From Pseudomonas sp. MPC6 (GTDB lineage: Bacteria > Pseudomonadota > Gammaproteobacteria > Pseudomonadales > Pseudomonadaceae): a stretch of DNA of 64,000 nucleotides. The stretch covers positions 248,001 to 312,000 of the forward strand of contig NZ_CP034782.1 of assembly GCF_006094435.1 (NCBI RefSeq), given 5' to 3'. A program made the position numbers and the translations under genes. The first letter of the stretch is position 1. Every line of letters begins with the position of its first letter. Below the pieces are notes generated by a model. It did no database searches. It worked only from the letters and a program-made list of their open reading frames with translations, and was not told the DNA's origin. Shown here piece by piece: positions 37,481 to 45,749 of this stretch.

Positions 37481-37534
37481 TGTTGACGCTTACACCGGAT
37501 TGACCCATGGGTCAATTCGGTGTAAGCGTCAACA
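37481..37534. repeat. 54-bp palindrome made of IS-like ends
   Basis: TGTTGACGCTTACACCGGAT at the left is matched by its complement at the right with one mismatch. The centre reads TTGACCCATGGGTCAA, as expected for two IS21-like ends joined tail to tail. It interrupts the IS30 fragment. Confidence 0.7.
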
Positions 37535-37591
37535 ATTGGATCGCACCCATCCAATGTTGCCCCTACGAAGGCAACTTTTCGTAAGTCAATT

Positions 37592-38992
37592 TCATGCCTT
37601 CACCCGTTCCGGGTTGCGCACCCCGCTAGCGACTACTTTAGGGCGAGCCGTACCCAACATTGTTAGCTTCCCCCAGATCAATCCCATAATTGCAGCGCCG
37701 GTCGAGGCCGCGAGGACACTCAATTTCGCCGCAGATAGTAGCGCCGGATCAGGAAACGCCAACGACGCAATGAAAATGGACATGGTGAATCCAATTCCCG
37801 CTAGCAGCCCCACCAGCCAGACACCACTCCATGTCACACCTACTGGCAGCTTGCAGATATTGAGTTTGGTGAGTACGAAGCTCGCCAGCACAATTCCGAA
37901 AGGCTTGCCGAGTACCAACGCCAGCAGCACCCCCACAAAAACACTTTGGGAAGCAGCATCGTCCAGATTGAAACCTCCCAGACTCACTCCCGCGTTAGCC
38001 AGTGCGAAGAGCGGCATGACACCAAACGCCACCCACGGATGCAGGCCGCACTGTACTCGCTGTACCGGAGGCAATATCTCCCTCTGGGCTTGCTGGAGTT
38101 GCTTCAGCGGCTTAGCGACTTCCTGCGGACTGTTGGAGGATTGAGAGAGTCGATCCATCAGCTCATGAAACGCATGGCCGATTGTGTCGAGTGGACGTTC
38201 CGTTGCAGGCTTGGAGTTGACTGGCGTCATCAGGCCAAGAATGACGCCGGCAAGGGTGGGGTGAACACCGGTTTTCAGGAGTCCAAACCATACAATGGCG
38301 CCAGGCAGTATGTACGCATAGGCCTTGCTTATACCCATGCGCTGAAAAATCAACACCAGTACCAGACCACTCACCGCAACCACTAACCCTAGATAATCCA
38401 GTGTTGCGGTATAGAACACGGCGATGATCAGGATTGCGACAATGTCATCGATGATTGCCAGCGCCAGCAAAAGGACGCGTACCCCACCTGGAATCGACTT
38501 TCCTAACAGGGCGAGGACACCTACTGCAAACGCAATGTCGGTAGCAGTTGGTACAGCCCACCCTGTACTGGCTTCGGTACCTTGATTGAACGCCAAGTAG
38601 ATGATCGCCGGCACCACGACACCGCCCAGCGCAGCGCCCAGTGGCAGTGCTGCCAACTTGAGACTGGACAGCGCTCCGTCATTGATTTCCTGACGTATCT
38701 CGGCGCCGACTACGAGAAAGAAAACCGCCATCAGCCCATCATTAACCAAAAAACGCAATGAACCAGAGACGGTAAAGTCGCCTAAACCCAGGGTGATTTG
38801 GGTATTCCAGAAATGTTCGTAGGAGTCGGCGATTGGACTATTGGCCCAGATGAGTGCAGCCATCGCCGCGAGTAGCAATACGATGCCGCTAACCGCTTCT
38901 ATATGCGAAAAGCGCTCTATTGCGGACAGAGCACGAGCGGTCAAAACCTGAGGACGCGGAATTGAGGGGGACGCCGAGTATTTATCAGCCAT
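37592..38992 (-). CDS. nhaA: Na+/H+ antiporter NhaA
   Basis: The 466-residue protein has the NhaA hallmarks: NDGLMAVFFLVVGAEI, AVPTATDIAFAVGVLALLG and LALAIIDDIVAILIIAVFY with the paired ion-binding aspartates. It exchanges sodium for protons in the inner membrane. The frame is open to 39286, but the ATG at 38992 with GGAG upstream fits family length. The C-terminus after ASLAF is somewhat longer than in E. coli NhaA. Confidence 0.93.
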   Translation of the reverse strand: MADKYSASPSIPRPQVLTARALSAIERFSHIEAVSGIVLLLAAMAALIWANSPIADSYEHFWNTQITLGLGDFTVSGSLRFLVNDGLMAVFFLVVGAEIRQEINDGALSSLKLAALPLGAALGGVVVPAIIYLAFNQGTEASTGWAVPTATDIAFAVGVLALLGKSIPGGVRVLLLALAIIDDIVAILIIAVFYTATLDYLGLVVAVSGLVLVLIFQRMGISKAYAYILPGAIVWFGLLKTGVHPTLAGVILGLMTPVNSKPATERPLDTIGHAFHELMDRLSQSSNSPQEVAKPLKQLQQAQREILPPVQRVQCGLHPWVAFGVMPLFALANAGVSLGGFNLDDAASQSVFVGVLLALVLGKPFGIVLASFVLTKLNICKLPVGVTWSGVWLVGLLAGIGFTMSIFIASLAFPDPALLSAAKLSVLAASTGAAIMGLIWGKLTMLGTARPKVVASGVRNPERVKA

Positions 38993-39154
38993 ATGTACTC
39001 TCCGCTGGCGGCCCGACCAACGTTTGAGCTTTAACCTGCGTTTTGCCGTATGCAACAACGCACCCAGCCGGATAATAAGTAGCTTGGTAGAGATATGCAA
39101 ATGATCATGCCACATTGTTAAACCTTCATGGGTAATCAGGAAAGGTTTTGATCC

Positions 39155-39405
39155 ATGTCGAGCGCTCGGGACGACAGCCCTATTAAATTTGCTCGCTCGT
39201 ATGACGCCATGTTGGGGCTGAGCCGCGGGCAGACGGAACGGAGGGAGAGCCTGCTGCTCAAGATCCTCGAAGGCACCCTTATGCACTTGGTGATGGAAGC
39301 CGCCGGGCGTGCCTAAGGCTATGCCTTGGGCTTACGCGATGCGGGAGGCATCACGGGCATTCAGAGCAATCGAATGACCTGTGTGGCCATGGCCGTGACC
39401 ACCCG
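39155..39405 (+). pseudogene. fragment homologous to the integrative-element gene at the right end of the window
   Basis: The frame from 39155 reads LLLKILEGTLMHLVMEAAGR, a stop, and GYALGLRDAGGITGIQSNR. It matches the minus-strand protein at 63754-64000 (VMEAAGRAEGYALGLRDAGV). An in-frame TAA and a truncated end show that it is dead. Confidence 0.65.
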
Positions 39406-39760
39406 CCTCAAAGCAGCGCGACTGCGCCACTACGCCTGCCTGGAAGACATCGATTACCGCAGCCCACGCGGTCTGGACAAATACCTGATCCTGCACTGGG
39501 CAGCGGCCAATGGCTGCGCGACGGTCTGAACCTGATCATCGGCGGCCCCACGGCGTGGGCAAAACCTGGCTCGCCTGCGCGCTGGCCCACAAGGCCTGCC
39601 GGGACGGCTACAGCGTGCGCTACCTGCGTTTGCCGCGTCTGCTGGAAGAACTGGGGCGATGCGATCCTCGACCGTCTGGTGCACAACGCTTATCGCATCG
39701 AACTGAAGGGCGAATCGATGCGCAGGCGGGCAACGAAATTGACTACGGCAGGAGCTTCAG
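39406..39760 (+). mobile_element. IS21-family istB remnant with internal deletion
   Basis: Pieces read ARLRHYACLEDIDYRSPRG, then [19 protein letters not shown] (Walker A of IstB), then LPRLLEELG. They jump directly to [19 protein letters not shown] near the IstB C-terminus. Frameshifts and a deletion of the middle make it non-functional. Confidence 0.75.
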
Positions 39761-39894
39761 ACTAACAATGCAAACCTGCGTCGCTGCGCTCCGACTGCCT
39801 GGCCGGATGAGCGTGGAACAGGTGGCCGGATGTTGGTGGGCTGGGTGGCCGGATGGCGTGGAATGCGCAGGCAACCGAGCGTTGCGCATAATGC

Positions 39895-40204
39895 ACTATC
39901 TCCTTGCTCGTGAACGCGCGTACACGGCGTAGTTGCAGGTACTGCGATGCCCTTGCGCACTGGTCTGCACCGCCGCGATAAAGGGCACTTTATGTTCCGC
40001 ACCTCGCCCGCGTTTTCTAGGTCGTTCACCGCCCAGATAGGCGTCAGCCATTTCAATTCGGCCGCTGAGTACCCGGCTTTGTGCGCGCTCGAACATAACC
40101 TGCATGATTTTATGCTTGAGCTTCCAGGCCGTGTTGTAGCTGACTCCCAGTTCGCGCGCGAGCTGTAAGACCTTGGTCGGCACAACCCTCGGCGGACGAG
40201 GCAC
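39895..40204 (-). mobile_element. IS1595-family transposase fragment
   Basis: The minus strand reads ELGVSYNTAWKLKHKIMQVM and MADAYLGGERPRKRGRGAEH, the central region of IS1595 transposases. Both ends are missing. Confidence 0.65.
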
Positions 40205-40433
40205 TTAGAGTGCGTGTAAGCGATTGAGGCTCTGACCAGCAGAACCCATCAGGGACAGCGAGCACGTCTCGCAGTGAAAGTCCGGATGAACTTTACCTTC
40301 AAACCATTTCTAAATGAAAGCTTGGCAAATAGGGGACGTCCATGTACGTCCGCCGAAGTCACCTTGCATGACTCAGGCAGATACGGTTCTGTGAGCAGCC
40401 GAGGGGTGAAATTCCCTTCGGCTGACTCGACTT
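40205..40433 (+). mobile_element. possible 3' end of a group II intron
   Basis: The stretch TACGGTTCTGTGAGCAGCCG followed by a hairpin and CTGACTCGAC resembles domains V-VI of Pseudomonas group II introns. No reverse transcriptase frame is present. This is a pattern match only. Confidence 0.35.
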
Positions 40434-40439
40434 GCCGGA

Positions 40440-40545
40440 TCGCTACGCAGCGGAAAACGTGCGGCGGCGATCATGAGCTTGATCCAGTCGGCGCGCATGA
40501 ACGGGCATGATCCGTATGCTTACTTGGTGCTGGAAATCGTCTAGA
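40440..40545 (+). mobile_element. IS66-family transposase C-terminal fragment
   Basis: One frame reads SGKRAAAIMSLIQSARMNGH and DPYAYLVLEIV, the IS66 transposase end. The element is not otherwise present. Confidence 0.6.
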
Positions 40546-40663
40546 ACCTTAGGGGCTGGCAGGCTGGTGGCTCCCCCAGAATTCGGCGATGAAATCGGCG
40601 AATTCATCGAGTTTTGGTAGGGAACTCTTGGAACGTGGATACATGCGGCCACTGCGAAGGCCC

Positions 40664-41602
40664 TCAGATAAAACCGGCCGTGAACCGCCCTCGCATGTAG
40701 TCGACAAAGACGGTAACGGCTCTGGGCACATGGGCGGAATAAGGACGCACCAGATAAATATCCTCTGGGAAGGCTCCTACTAATCTCCACGTTGGCAACA
40801 CCTGCACCAATCCTCCACTCTTGAGCCCGGCTTGAGCGCTGAAGTCGGGCAAAAGTGCTATGCCCAAATCAGTCAAGGCCGCATCACGCAACGCTTCACT
40901 ATTGTTGGTTGCAAAGGTGCCTTGGATAGGAACAGTCAGCCGCTTCTCCTCCCCTTGTGAGGGGGCGAGGCCTTCAAAAGCCCAGGCAGGTGTATCGTTG
41001 CCTCGCGGGTAGTACAGGCAGTTGTGTTCGACAAGATCCTCTGGACGTTGAGGTTCGCCGAATCTCTCCAGATAACTGCGGGTCGCAACCAGCACCGAGC
41101 GCGTCGCGCACAACCTCCAGGCGACATGGGTATCCGGGATCTGATTGCTGTGCCGAACCGCCAGATCAAACCCCTCCGAAGCGATGGAGGAAATATGATC
41201 GGAAACGTCGAGCTGCACTTTGACTTCGGGAAATTGCTTGAAGAAACCGGCCAGTTCCGGGATCAATTGCTGGCGGGCAAACGCGACCGGAGCCGTCAGG
41301 CGTATAAGTCCCCGTGCCACGCCGGCAGAGTCTCGAACATCGGAAAAACTGCAGGCAATTTGCTCATACGCACTGCGCACGTTACGTACCAGGGCGTTTC
41401 CCGCATCGGTCAATCGCACACTGCGAGTCGTGCGTAACACCAGACTCAGGCCCGTGGCTTTTTCCAGTTCAGCAATTCGCTGGCTGACCGCTGACTTGCT
41501 CACCCCTAACCTGATCGCCGCCGCGGTATACGTACCCTGCTCTTCAAGGATCGTCAACCAGTGCAGATGGGTCCAGAGCTTTTCGACTTCCACTTTCAGC
41601 AT
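40664..41602 (-). CDS. LysR family transcriptional regulator
   Basis: The protein of about 312 residues (start ATG 41602) has a LysR helix-turn-helix (GTYTAAAIRLGVSKSAVSQR) and an effector domain. It is divergent from the tautomerase gene at 41730 and likely controls it, as in many tautomerase loci. Confidence 0.9.
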   Translation of the reverse strand: MLKVEVEKLWTHLHWLTILEEQGTYTAAAIRLGVSKSAVSQRIAELEKATGLSLVLRTTRSVRLTDAGNALVRNVRSAYEQIACSFSDVRDSAGVARGLIRLTAPVAFARQQLIPELAGFFKQFPEVKVQLDVSDHISSIASEGFDLAVRHSNQIPDTHVAWRLCATRSVLVATRSYLERFGEPQRPEDLVEHNCLYYPRGNDTPAWAFEGLAPSQGEEKRLTVPIQGTFATNNSEALRDAALTDLGIALLPDFSAQAGLKSGGLVQVLPTWRLVGAFPEDIYLVRPYSAHVPRAVTVFVDYMRGRFTAGFI

Positions 41603-41729
41603 GATTTGATTGTTCTCCCACGCAAACAATTAATTCGATTTTTGCGTCTCGCCATGAACAAAGCAACAGCTTAATGTGGACATCAAGCCCTGCGATGCAG
41701 ACATTCCCTCCAGACTCGAGATTACTCAC

Positions 41730-42119
41730 ATGCCTCTGATGAAATTTGATGTTGTAGAAGGTCGTGATGACGCGCAGCTCAAAGCATTACTGGATGCTGC
41801 GCATCGTGCGATGGTCGCGGCTTTTGAAGTGCCCGAACGTGATCGTTATCAGATCGTCAACGAACACCGGCCCAGCCGCATGATCGTCGAAGATACCGGT
41901 TTAGATATCCCAAGAACGAAAGACGTGATCATTATCAGCGTCACCAGCAGACCGCGTAGTGAATCATCGAAGATCAAATTCTACGAGCTACTCACGCACG
42001 AGCTACAGACCCATTGCAATATTCAACCAAACGACGTGATGGTTTCCATTGTGATCAACGACGATGCCGACTGGAGCTTTGGCAATGGACGGGCACAGTT
42101 TTTGACAGGCGAACTCTAA
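41730..42119 (+). CDS. tautomerase family protein, malonate-semialdehyde-decarboxylase-like
   Basis: The 129-residue protein becomes active with Pro at position 1 after Met removal (MPLMKFDVVEGRDD). Counting from that Pro, Asp is at 37 and Arg at 73 and 75, the positions important in Pseudomonas malonate semialdehyde decarboxylase, and the length fits. That enzyme gives acetaldehyde and CO2. Many close relatives are uncharacterised tautomerases, so the activity is not certain. The frame extends upstream, but the Pro-1 requirement fixes the start. Confidence 0.82.
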   Translation: MPLMKFDVVEGRDDAQLKALLDAAHRAMVAAFEVPERDRYQIVNEHRPSRMIVEDTGLDIPRTKDVIIISVTSRPRSESSKIKFYELLTHELQTHCNIQPNDVMVSIVINDDADWSFGNGRAQFLTGEL

Positions 42120-42202
42120 CATTCACCCTCTCCCTGGATTGGGCTTGGCACCGACTAATTTTCTGATTTGGTCAGAGAAATAGAGGATTGCTAAGCCCGG
42201 TC

Positions 42203-42327
42203 TGTTGGCGCTGATGCGGAGTTGACCCTGCTGCCGGCGTAACGCTGACCCAGCAGCAATCCGCTCATAGTCGGCACCGATGATGCTTTACGAAGCAGAA
42301 GCTTGGGTCAGTGAAATTTCGGTAGTA
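42203..42327. repeat. IS21-end-like miniature element, copy 1 (right part interrupted)
   Basis: TGTTGGCGCTGATGCGGAGT opens an element that shares ATGCTTTACGAAGCA and GCTTGGGTCAGTGAAATTTC with copies at 54562, 55931 and 62853. It is cut at 42328 by a Tn3-type miniature element. Its right end is not found beyond that insertion. Confidence 0.75.
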
Positions 42328-42615
42328 GGGGTCGCCTCAGAATTCGGAATTTAAAACACGTTAGACCGTTGCCTATGAACGCTCCCTCACAAACGATCAT
42401 TTCCGAGAAGCCTCTGTGAGAAAAATTGCCGAGTCAGTACTGGTCTTGCCTTTCCCATCCTCGAAAACAGCTCCCATATTGAGCCGCCGAGACCGTCGAG
42501 TTTCGAGAACGACCATAACGCCACTTCCAATGACAAGCATAAAGCGCAAAGCCCCGCTGCAGCAGGGTCGAGTCCTTCTTACCGTGCTTTAAATTCCGAA
42601 TTCTGAATCGACTCC
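42328..42615. mobile_element. Tn3-family-derived miniature inverted-repeat element (TIME-like)
   Basis: The left end GGGGTCGCCTCAGAATTCGG and a right end complementary to GGAGTCGATTCAGAATTCGG are Tn3-type terminal repeats. They enclose 288 bases with no gene. It sits inside the IS21-like miniature element. Confidence 0.7.
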
Positions 42616-42632
42616 TAAATGGAGAAAAACCT

Positions 42633-43437
42633 GGGTTCTGTCGCATTAACAACGATAGGCAGCCAAAAATCGGCAGTCTGTTGTTTAGGCGGCCAGAAGA
42701 TAAAACTGTTCGGCAGGTGACAGCCCTTCACCTTGCGGATGTTGAAGCTGCCCTTTGCGGATCATCTGTATCAATTCAATGCCTGCCAGTAACGTTTGTG
42801 CTCGACGAAATGACTTGAATCCCAACATCGGTCGTATTCGTCTTTTGATGTTGCGGTGATCCTGCTCAACTAAGTTGTTCAGGTATTTGTTTTGCCGAAC
42901 GGTGATCCCTTCAGCTTGGTCGGCATTGAGCACCGCCAGGGCAGCGGTATTGGCACCACTTTTGTCGATGGTCACGACCTCAGGCTTGCCACACTGGCGG
43001 ATGGCTTTGCGGAAAAAACGCAATGCTGCGTTGGCATCCCGGTTAGCGGTCAACAGAAAATCGATGGTCTGGCCATCAGTGTCCACGGCGCGGTACAGGT
43101 ACTTCCAGTGGCCGCGGATTTTGATGTAGGTCTCATCCATTCGCCAGCGGCGTCCCACGGGACGCTGGTATCGACGCAAGACCGTATTCAGCACGGGAGC
43201 CAGCCTAATAACCCAGCGATGCAGCGTGGAATGATCAACGACAATGCCGCGCTCCGCCATCATCTCTTCAATGTTACGCAGGCTCAGGGCGTAAGCCAGA
43301 TACCAGCGAACACACTGGGCGATAACAGCAACGGGATAATGGAGGCGTTTGAAGGTTTTTCGGATCAGCGACATCTGAGGCAGTGGCTTCATGGAAAACA
43401 ACAGGTTACCTCACACGGGCTTAGTGCGACAGAACCC
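42633..43437 (-). mobile_element. IS6-family insertion sequence
   Basis: Terminal repeats GGGTTCTGTCGCA and TGCGACAGAACCC bound 805 bases carrying one full transposase gene. No 8-bp target duplication is visible at the flanks, which suggests a rearrangement after insertion. Confidence 0.85.
42685..43392 (-). CDS. IS6-family DDE transposase
   Basis: The protein of about 235 residues has the helix-turn-helix and the DDE triad of IS6 elements: RWRMDETYIKIRG, VVTIDKSGANTAAL and NLVEQDHRNIKRR. The frame is intact, so the element may be mobile. Confidence 0.9.
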   Translation of the reverse strand: MKPLPQMSLIRKTFKRLHYPVAVIAQCVRWYLAYALSLRNIEEMMAERGIVVDHSTLHRWVIRLAPVLNTVLRRYQRPVGRRWRMDETYIKIRGHWKYLYRAVDTDGQTIDFLLTANRDANAALRFFRKAIRQCGKPEVVTIDKSGANTAALAVLNADQAEGITVRQNKYLNNLVEQDHRNIKRRIRPMLGFKSFRRAQTLLAGIELIQMIRKGQLQHPQGEGLSPAEQFYLLAA

Positions 43438-43669
43438 TCAAATTTGAGCTTCTGAGTGTTCGCAGTATTCGTATTTGGATTAAGAGGCTATTAACCCCCC
43501 ATTGCACTGTCCGCAACCGTTGGCGAAGTGATTTTCTGTTTGAGTGGCGCTAAACAGGTGTTCGGCCTTCGGAGCTTCGTCCGCTTCTCTCACGCCCACC
43601 TTTTTTATTCTCGAAGCTCACGATCATCAAAAATGATTTGCAAGATTTCATTGGCAGGAGTAAAAATTT

Positions 43670-43681
43670 GGTCGTACGACC
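43670..43681. promoter_or_regulatory. GGTCG-TA-CGACC palindrome before hyuA
   Basis: A perfect 12-bp palindrome lies 31 bases before the hyuA start codon. A near-identical palindrome lies before the permease gene (47503-47514). It may be an operator for the TetR-type regulator at 49090. Confidence 0.55.
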
Positions 43682-43712
43682 GAATAAATATTAAAATACT
43701 GCGGAGAAAGAG

Positions 43713-45749
43713 ATGCGAAGAATCGGAGTAGACACCGGTGGCACCTTCACGGACTGCCTGTTGATCGATGACACCAGCGGGATAGTTATGGTTGAGAAGG
43801 TGCCTTCCAGACCCGACTCTCCGGATCAAGCCATCGTACAAGGCGTGTTGAGCCTTATGGCCAAAGCCGGCCTTTCACCCAATCAACTGGATGCCATCGT
43901 GCATGGCACAACCGTAGCCACCAACGTAGTAATCGAAGGCAATTACGCCCCTACTGGTCTGATCGCTACTCGCGGCTGCCGAGACATCGTCGAGATCGGC
44001 ACTCAGCAGCGCGAACAGCTTTACAACCTATTGCACCCTACCAGGACGGCCTTGATAACCCGTGACCTGCGCATTGAGGTCGAAGGACGCCTCGCCGCCG
44101 ATGGCAGCGAAATCGAACCGCTAGACCTTGAGCAGGTGGAACAGGCTGTTCGTAGCTTGCTGGAAAAAGGGGTCGAATCCATCGCGGTCACCGGACTCTT
44201 CTCCTTCGAGAACCCCGCGCACGAGGAAGCCATTGCTGAGGTGATTGCTCGCCTGGCCCCGCACATTTACGTGGCCTGCTCCGCCCGGATTTCCAGAGAA
44301 GTGCGCGAATACCCACGGTTCGCGACCACCGCGGTCAATGCTGCATTGGCTCCTACCCTTGATCCGTATATTCGGCGCCTGGAAGCGGCCCTGAAGAAAA
44401 ATGGATTCGAGTGTCCGCTCTACATCATGCAAAGCAATGGCGGGGTCGCGACGGCGGCTCGCTCGGTCGGTGAAAAAGCCCATCACCTTGTACTCTCAGG
44501 CCCGGCCGGTGGGGTAATCGGTGGCGAAAAACTCTGCTCGGCTGAGCGAATCGCTTCTTTGGTGACCTTGGATGTGGGCGGCACGAGCGCTGATATCGGC
44601 ATCGTGGTTGAAGGCAAGCCGCGAATTCACCAGACCATGCGACTGCCCAATGGCATTCCGATCACCGTGCCCAATCTTGAAATCGAAACCATCGGCGCCG
44701 GTGGCGGCAGCATTGCCTGGATCGATCAAGGTGGCGCCTTACAGGTCGGGCCAAAAAGCGCCGGTGCGGTGCCAGGGCCTGCATGCTTTCGTAAGGGTGG
44801 AACAGAACCAACGGTTACCGACGCCCAGGCCCTGCTGGGGCGCTTGAACCCGGCGGGTCTATTGGGTGGGACGATGGCGCTGGATATCGACGCCGCTCGC
44901 ACTGCAATTGCAGGCCTGGCCGAGCAGCTTGGGCTGGGCGTCGAGGAAACTGCCCTGGGAATCATTTCGCTGATGGAAGCCAATATGGCCAGCGCGATTC
45001 AGCGCTCGGCTGCGCGTAACGGAGATGATTTGCGCGAGTTTGCACTCGTGGCCGCCGGTGGTGCAGGAGGCTTCAGCGTTGTAGGCCTCGCTGGTGCATT
45101 GAACATTCCGACCGTGGTAATCCCGCAGTTCCCAGGACTGCTCAGCGCCGGAGGATTGCTAGCAGCAAACCTTCGTCACGATATCACCCTACCCTTGCTG
45201 CGCGAAGCCGGTGAACTGGACGCAGAGGCGCTGACAAGTGTTCAGCAGTCGCTGCAGATGGACATGCTCAAGCGCCTGCTGGAAGACGGCATGCCCGCCG
45301 AACAATGCACCTTCGAACATGCTCTGGATATCCGTTACGCGGGCCAGGAATACGCGGTCACAGTACCCGTCGATTCAGGTCATGCGACCTCATCCGCGAT
45401 TGAGATTTTCCACTCGCTGCATGAACGCACCTACGGCCACAGCGCACCGGGCACCGAGGTCGAAATTGTTGCGGCGCGGCTGACAGGTTGGGGGAGATTC
45501 TTGCGTGTCGAGGATGCTCTTCGCACCCTGCAGGTATCCAAGCCGCTCTCTACGCGCCCGGTCTGGTTCGCCGAGACCGCAGGGTATATCGATACTCCGG
45601 TGCATTGGCGCTCAGACCTCAAGCAGGGTGACCAACTGCATGGTCCTGCGATCGTCGAACAGTTCGATACCACCACCGTGATCAATCCGGGCCACAGCGC
45701 TCACGTCGCCACCAGCGGCTGCCTCATCATTTCGGAGACTGAACAATGA
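43713..45749 (+). CDS. hyuA: hydantoinase/oxoprolinase subunit A (HyuA family)
   Basis: The 678-residue protein has the ATPase-like start GVDTGGTFTDCLLIDDTSG and a second nucleotide motif VTLDVGGTSADIGIVVEGK. These enzymes open hydantoin or 5-oxoproline rings using ATP, with the B subunit. The ATG at 43713 follows GGAGAAAG. HyuB starts with an ATGA overlap. The substrate is unknown. Confidence 0.92.
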   Translation: MRRIGVDTGGTFTDCLLIDDTSGIVMVEKVPSRPDSPDQAIVQGVLSLMAKAGLSPNQLDAIVHGTTVATNVVIEGNYAPTGLIATRGCRDIVEIGTQQREQLYNLLHPTRTALITRDLRIEVEGRLAADGSEIEPLDLEQVEQAVRSLLEKGVESIAVTGLFSFENPAHEEAIAEVIARLAPHIYVACSARISREVREYPRFATTAVNAALAPTLDPYIRRLEAALKKNGFECPLYIMQSNGGVATAARSVGEKAHHLVLSGPAGGVIGGEKLCSAERIASLVTLDVGGTSADIGIVVEGKPRIHQTMRLPNGIPITVPNLEIETIGAGGGSIAWIDQGGALQVGPKSAGAVPGPACFRKGGTEPTVTDAQALLGRLNPAGLLGGTMALDIDAARTAIAGLAEQLGLGVEETALGIISLMEANMASAIQRSAARNGDDLREFALVAAGGAGGFSVVGLAGALNIPTVVIPQFPGLLSAGGLLAANLRHDITLPLLREAGELDAEALTSVQQSLQMDMLKRLLEDGMPAEQCTFEHALDIRYAGQEYAVTVPVDSGHATSSAIEIFHSLHERTYGHSAPGTEVEIVAARLTGWGRFLRVEDALRTLQVSKPLSTRPVWFAETAGYIDTPVHWRSDLKQGDQLHGPAIVEQFDTTTVINPGHSAHVATSGCLIISETEQ

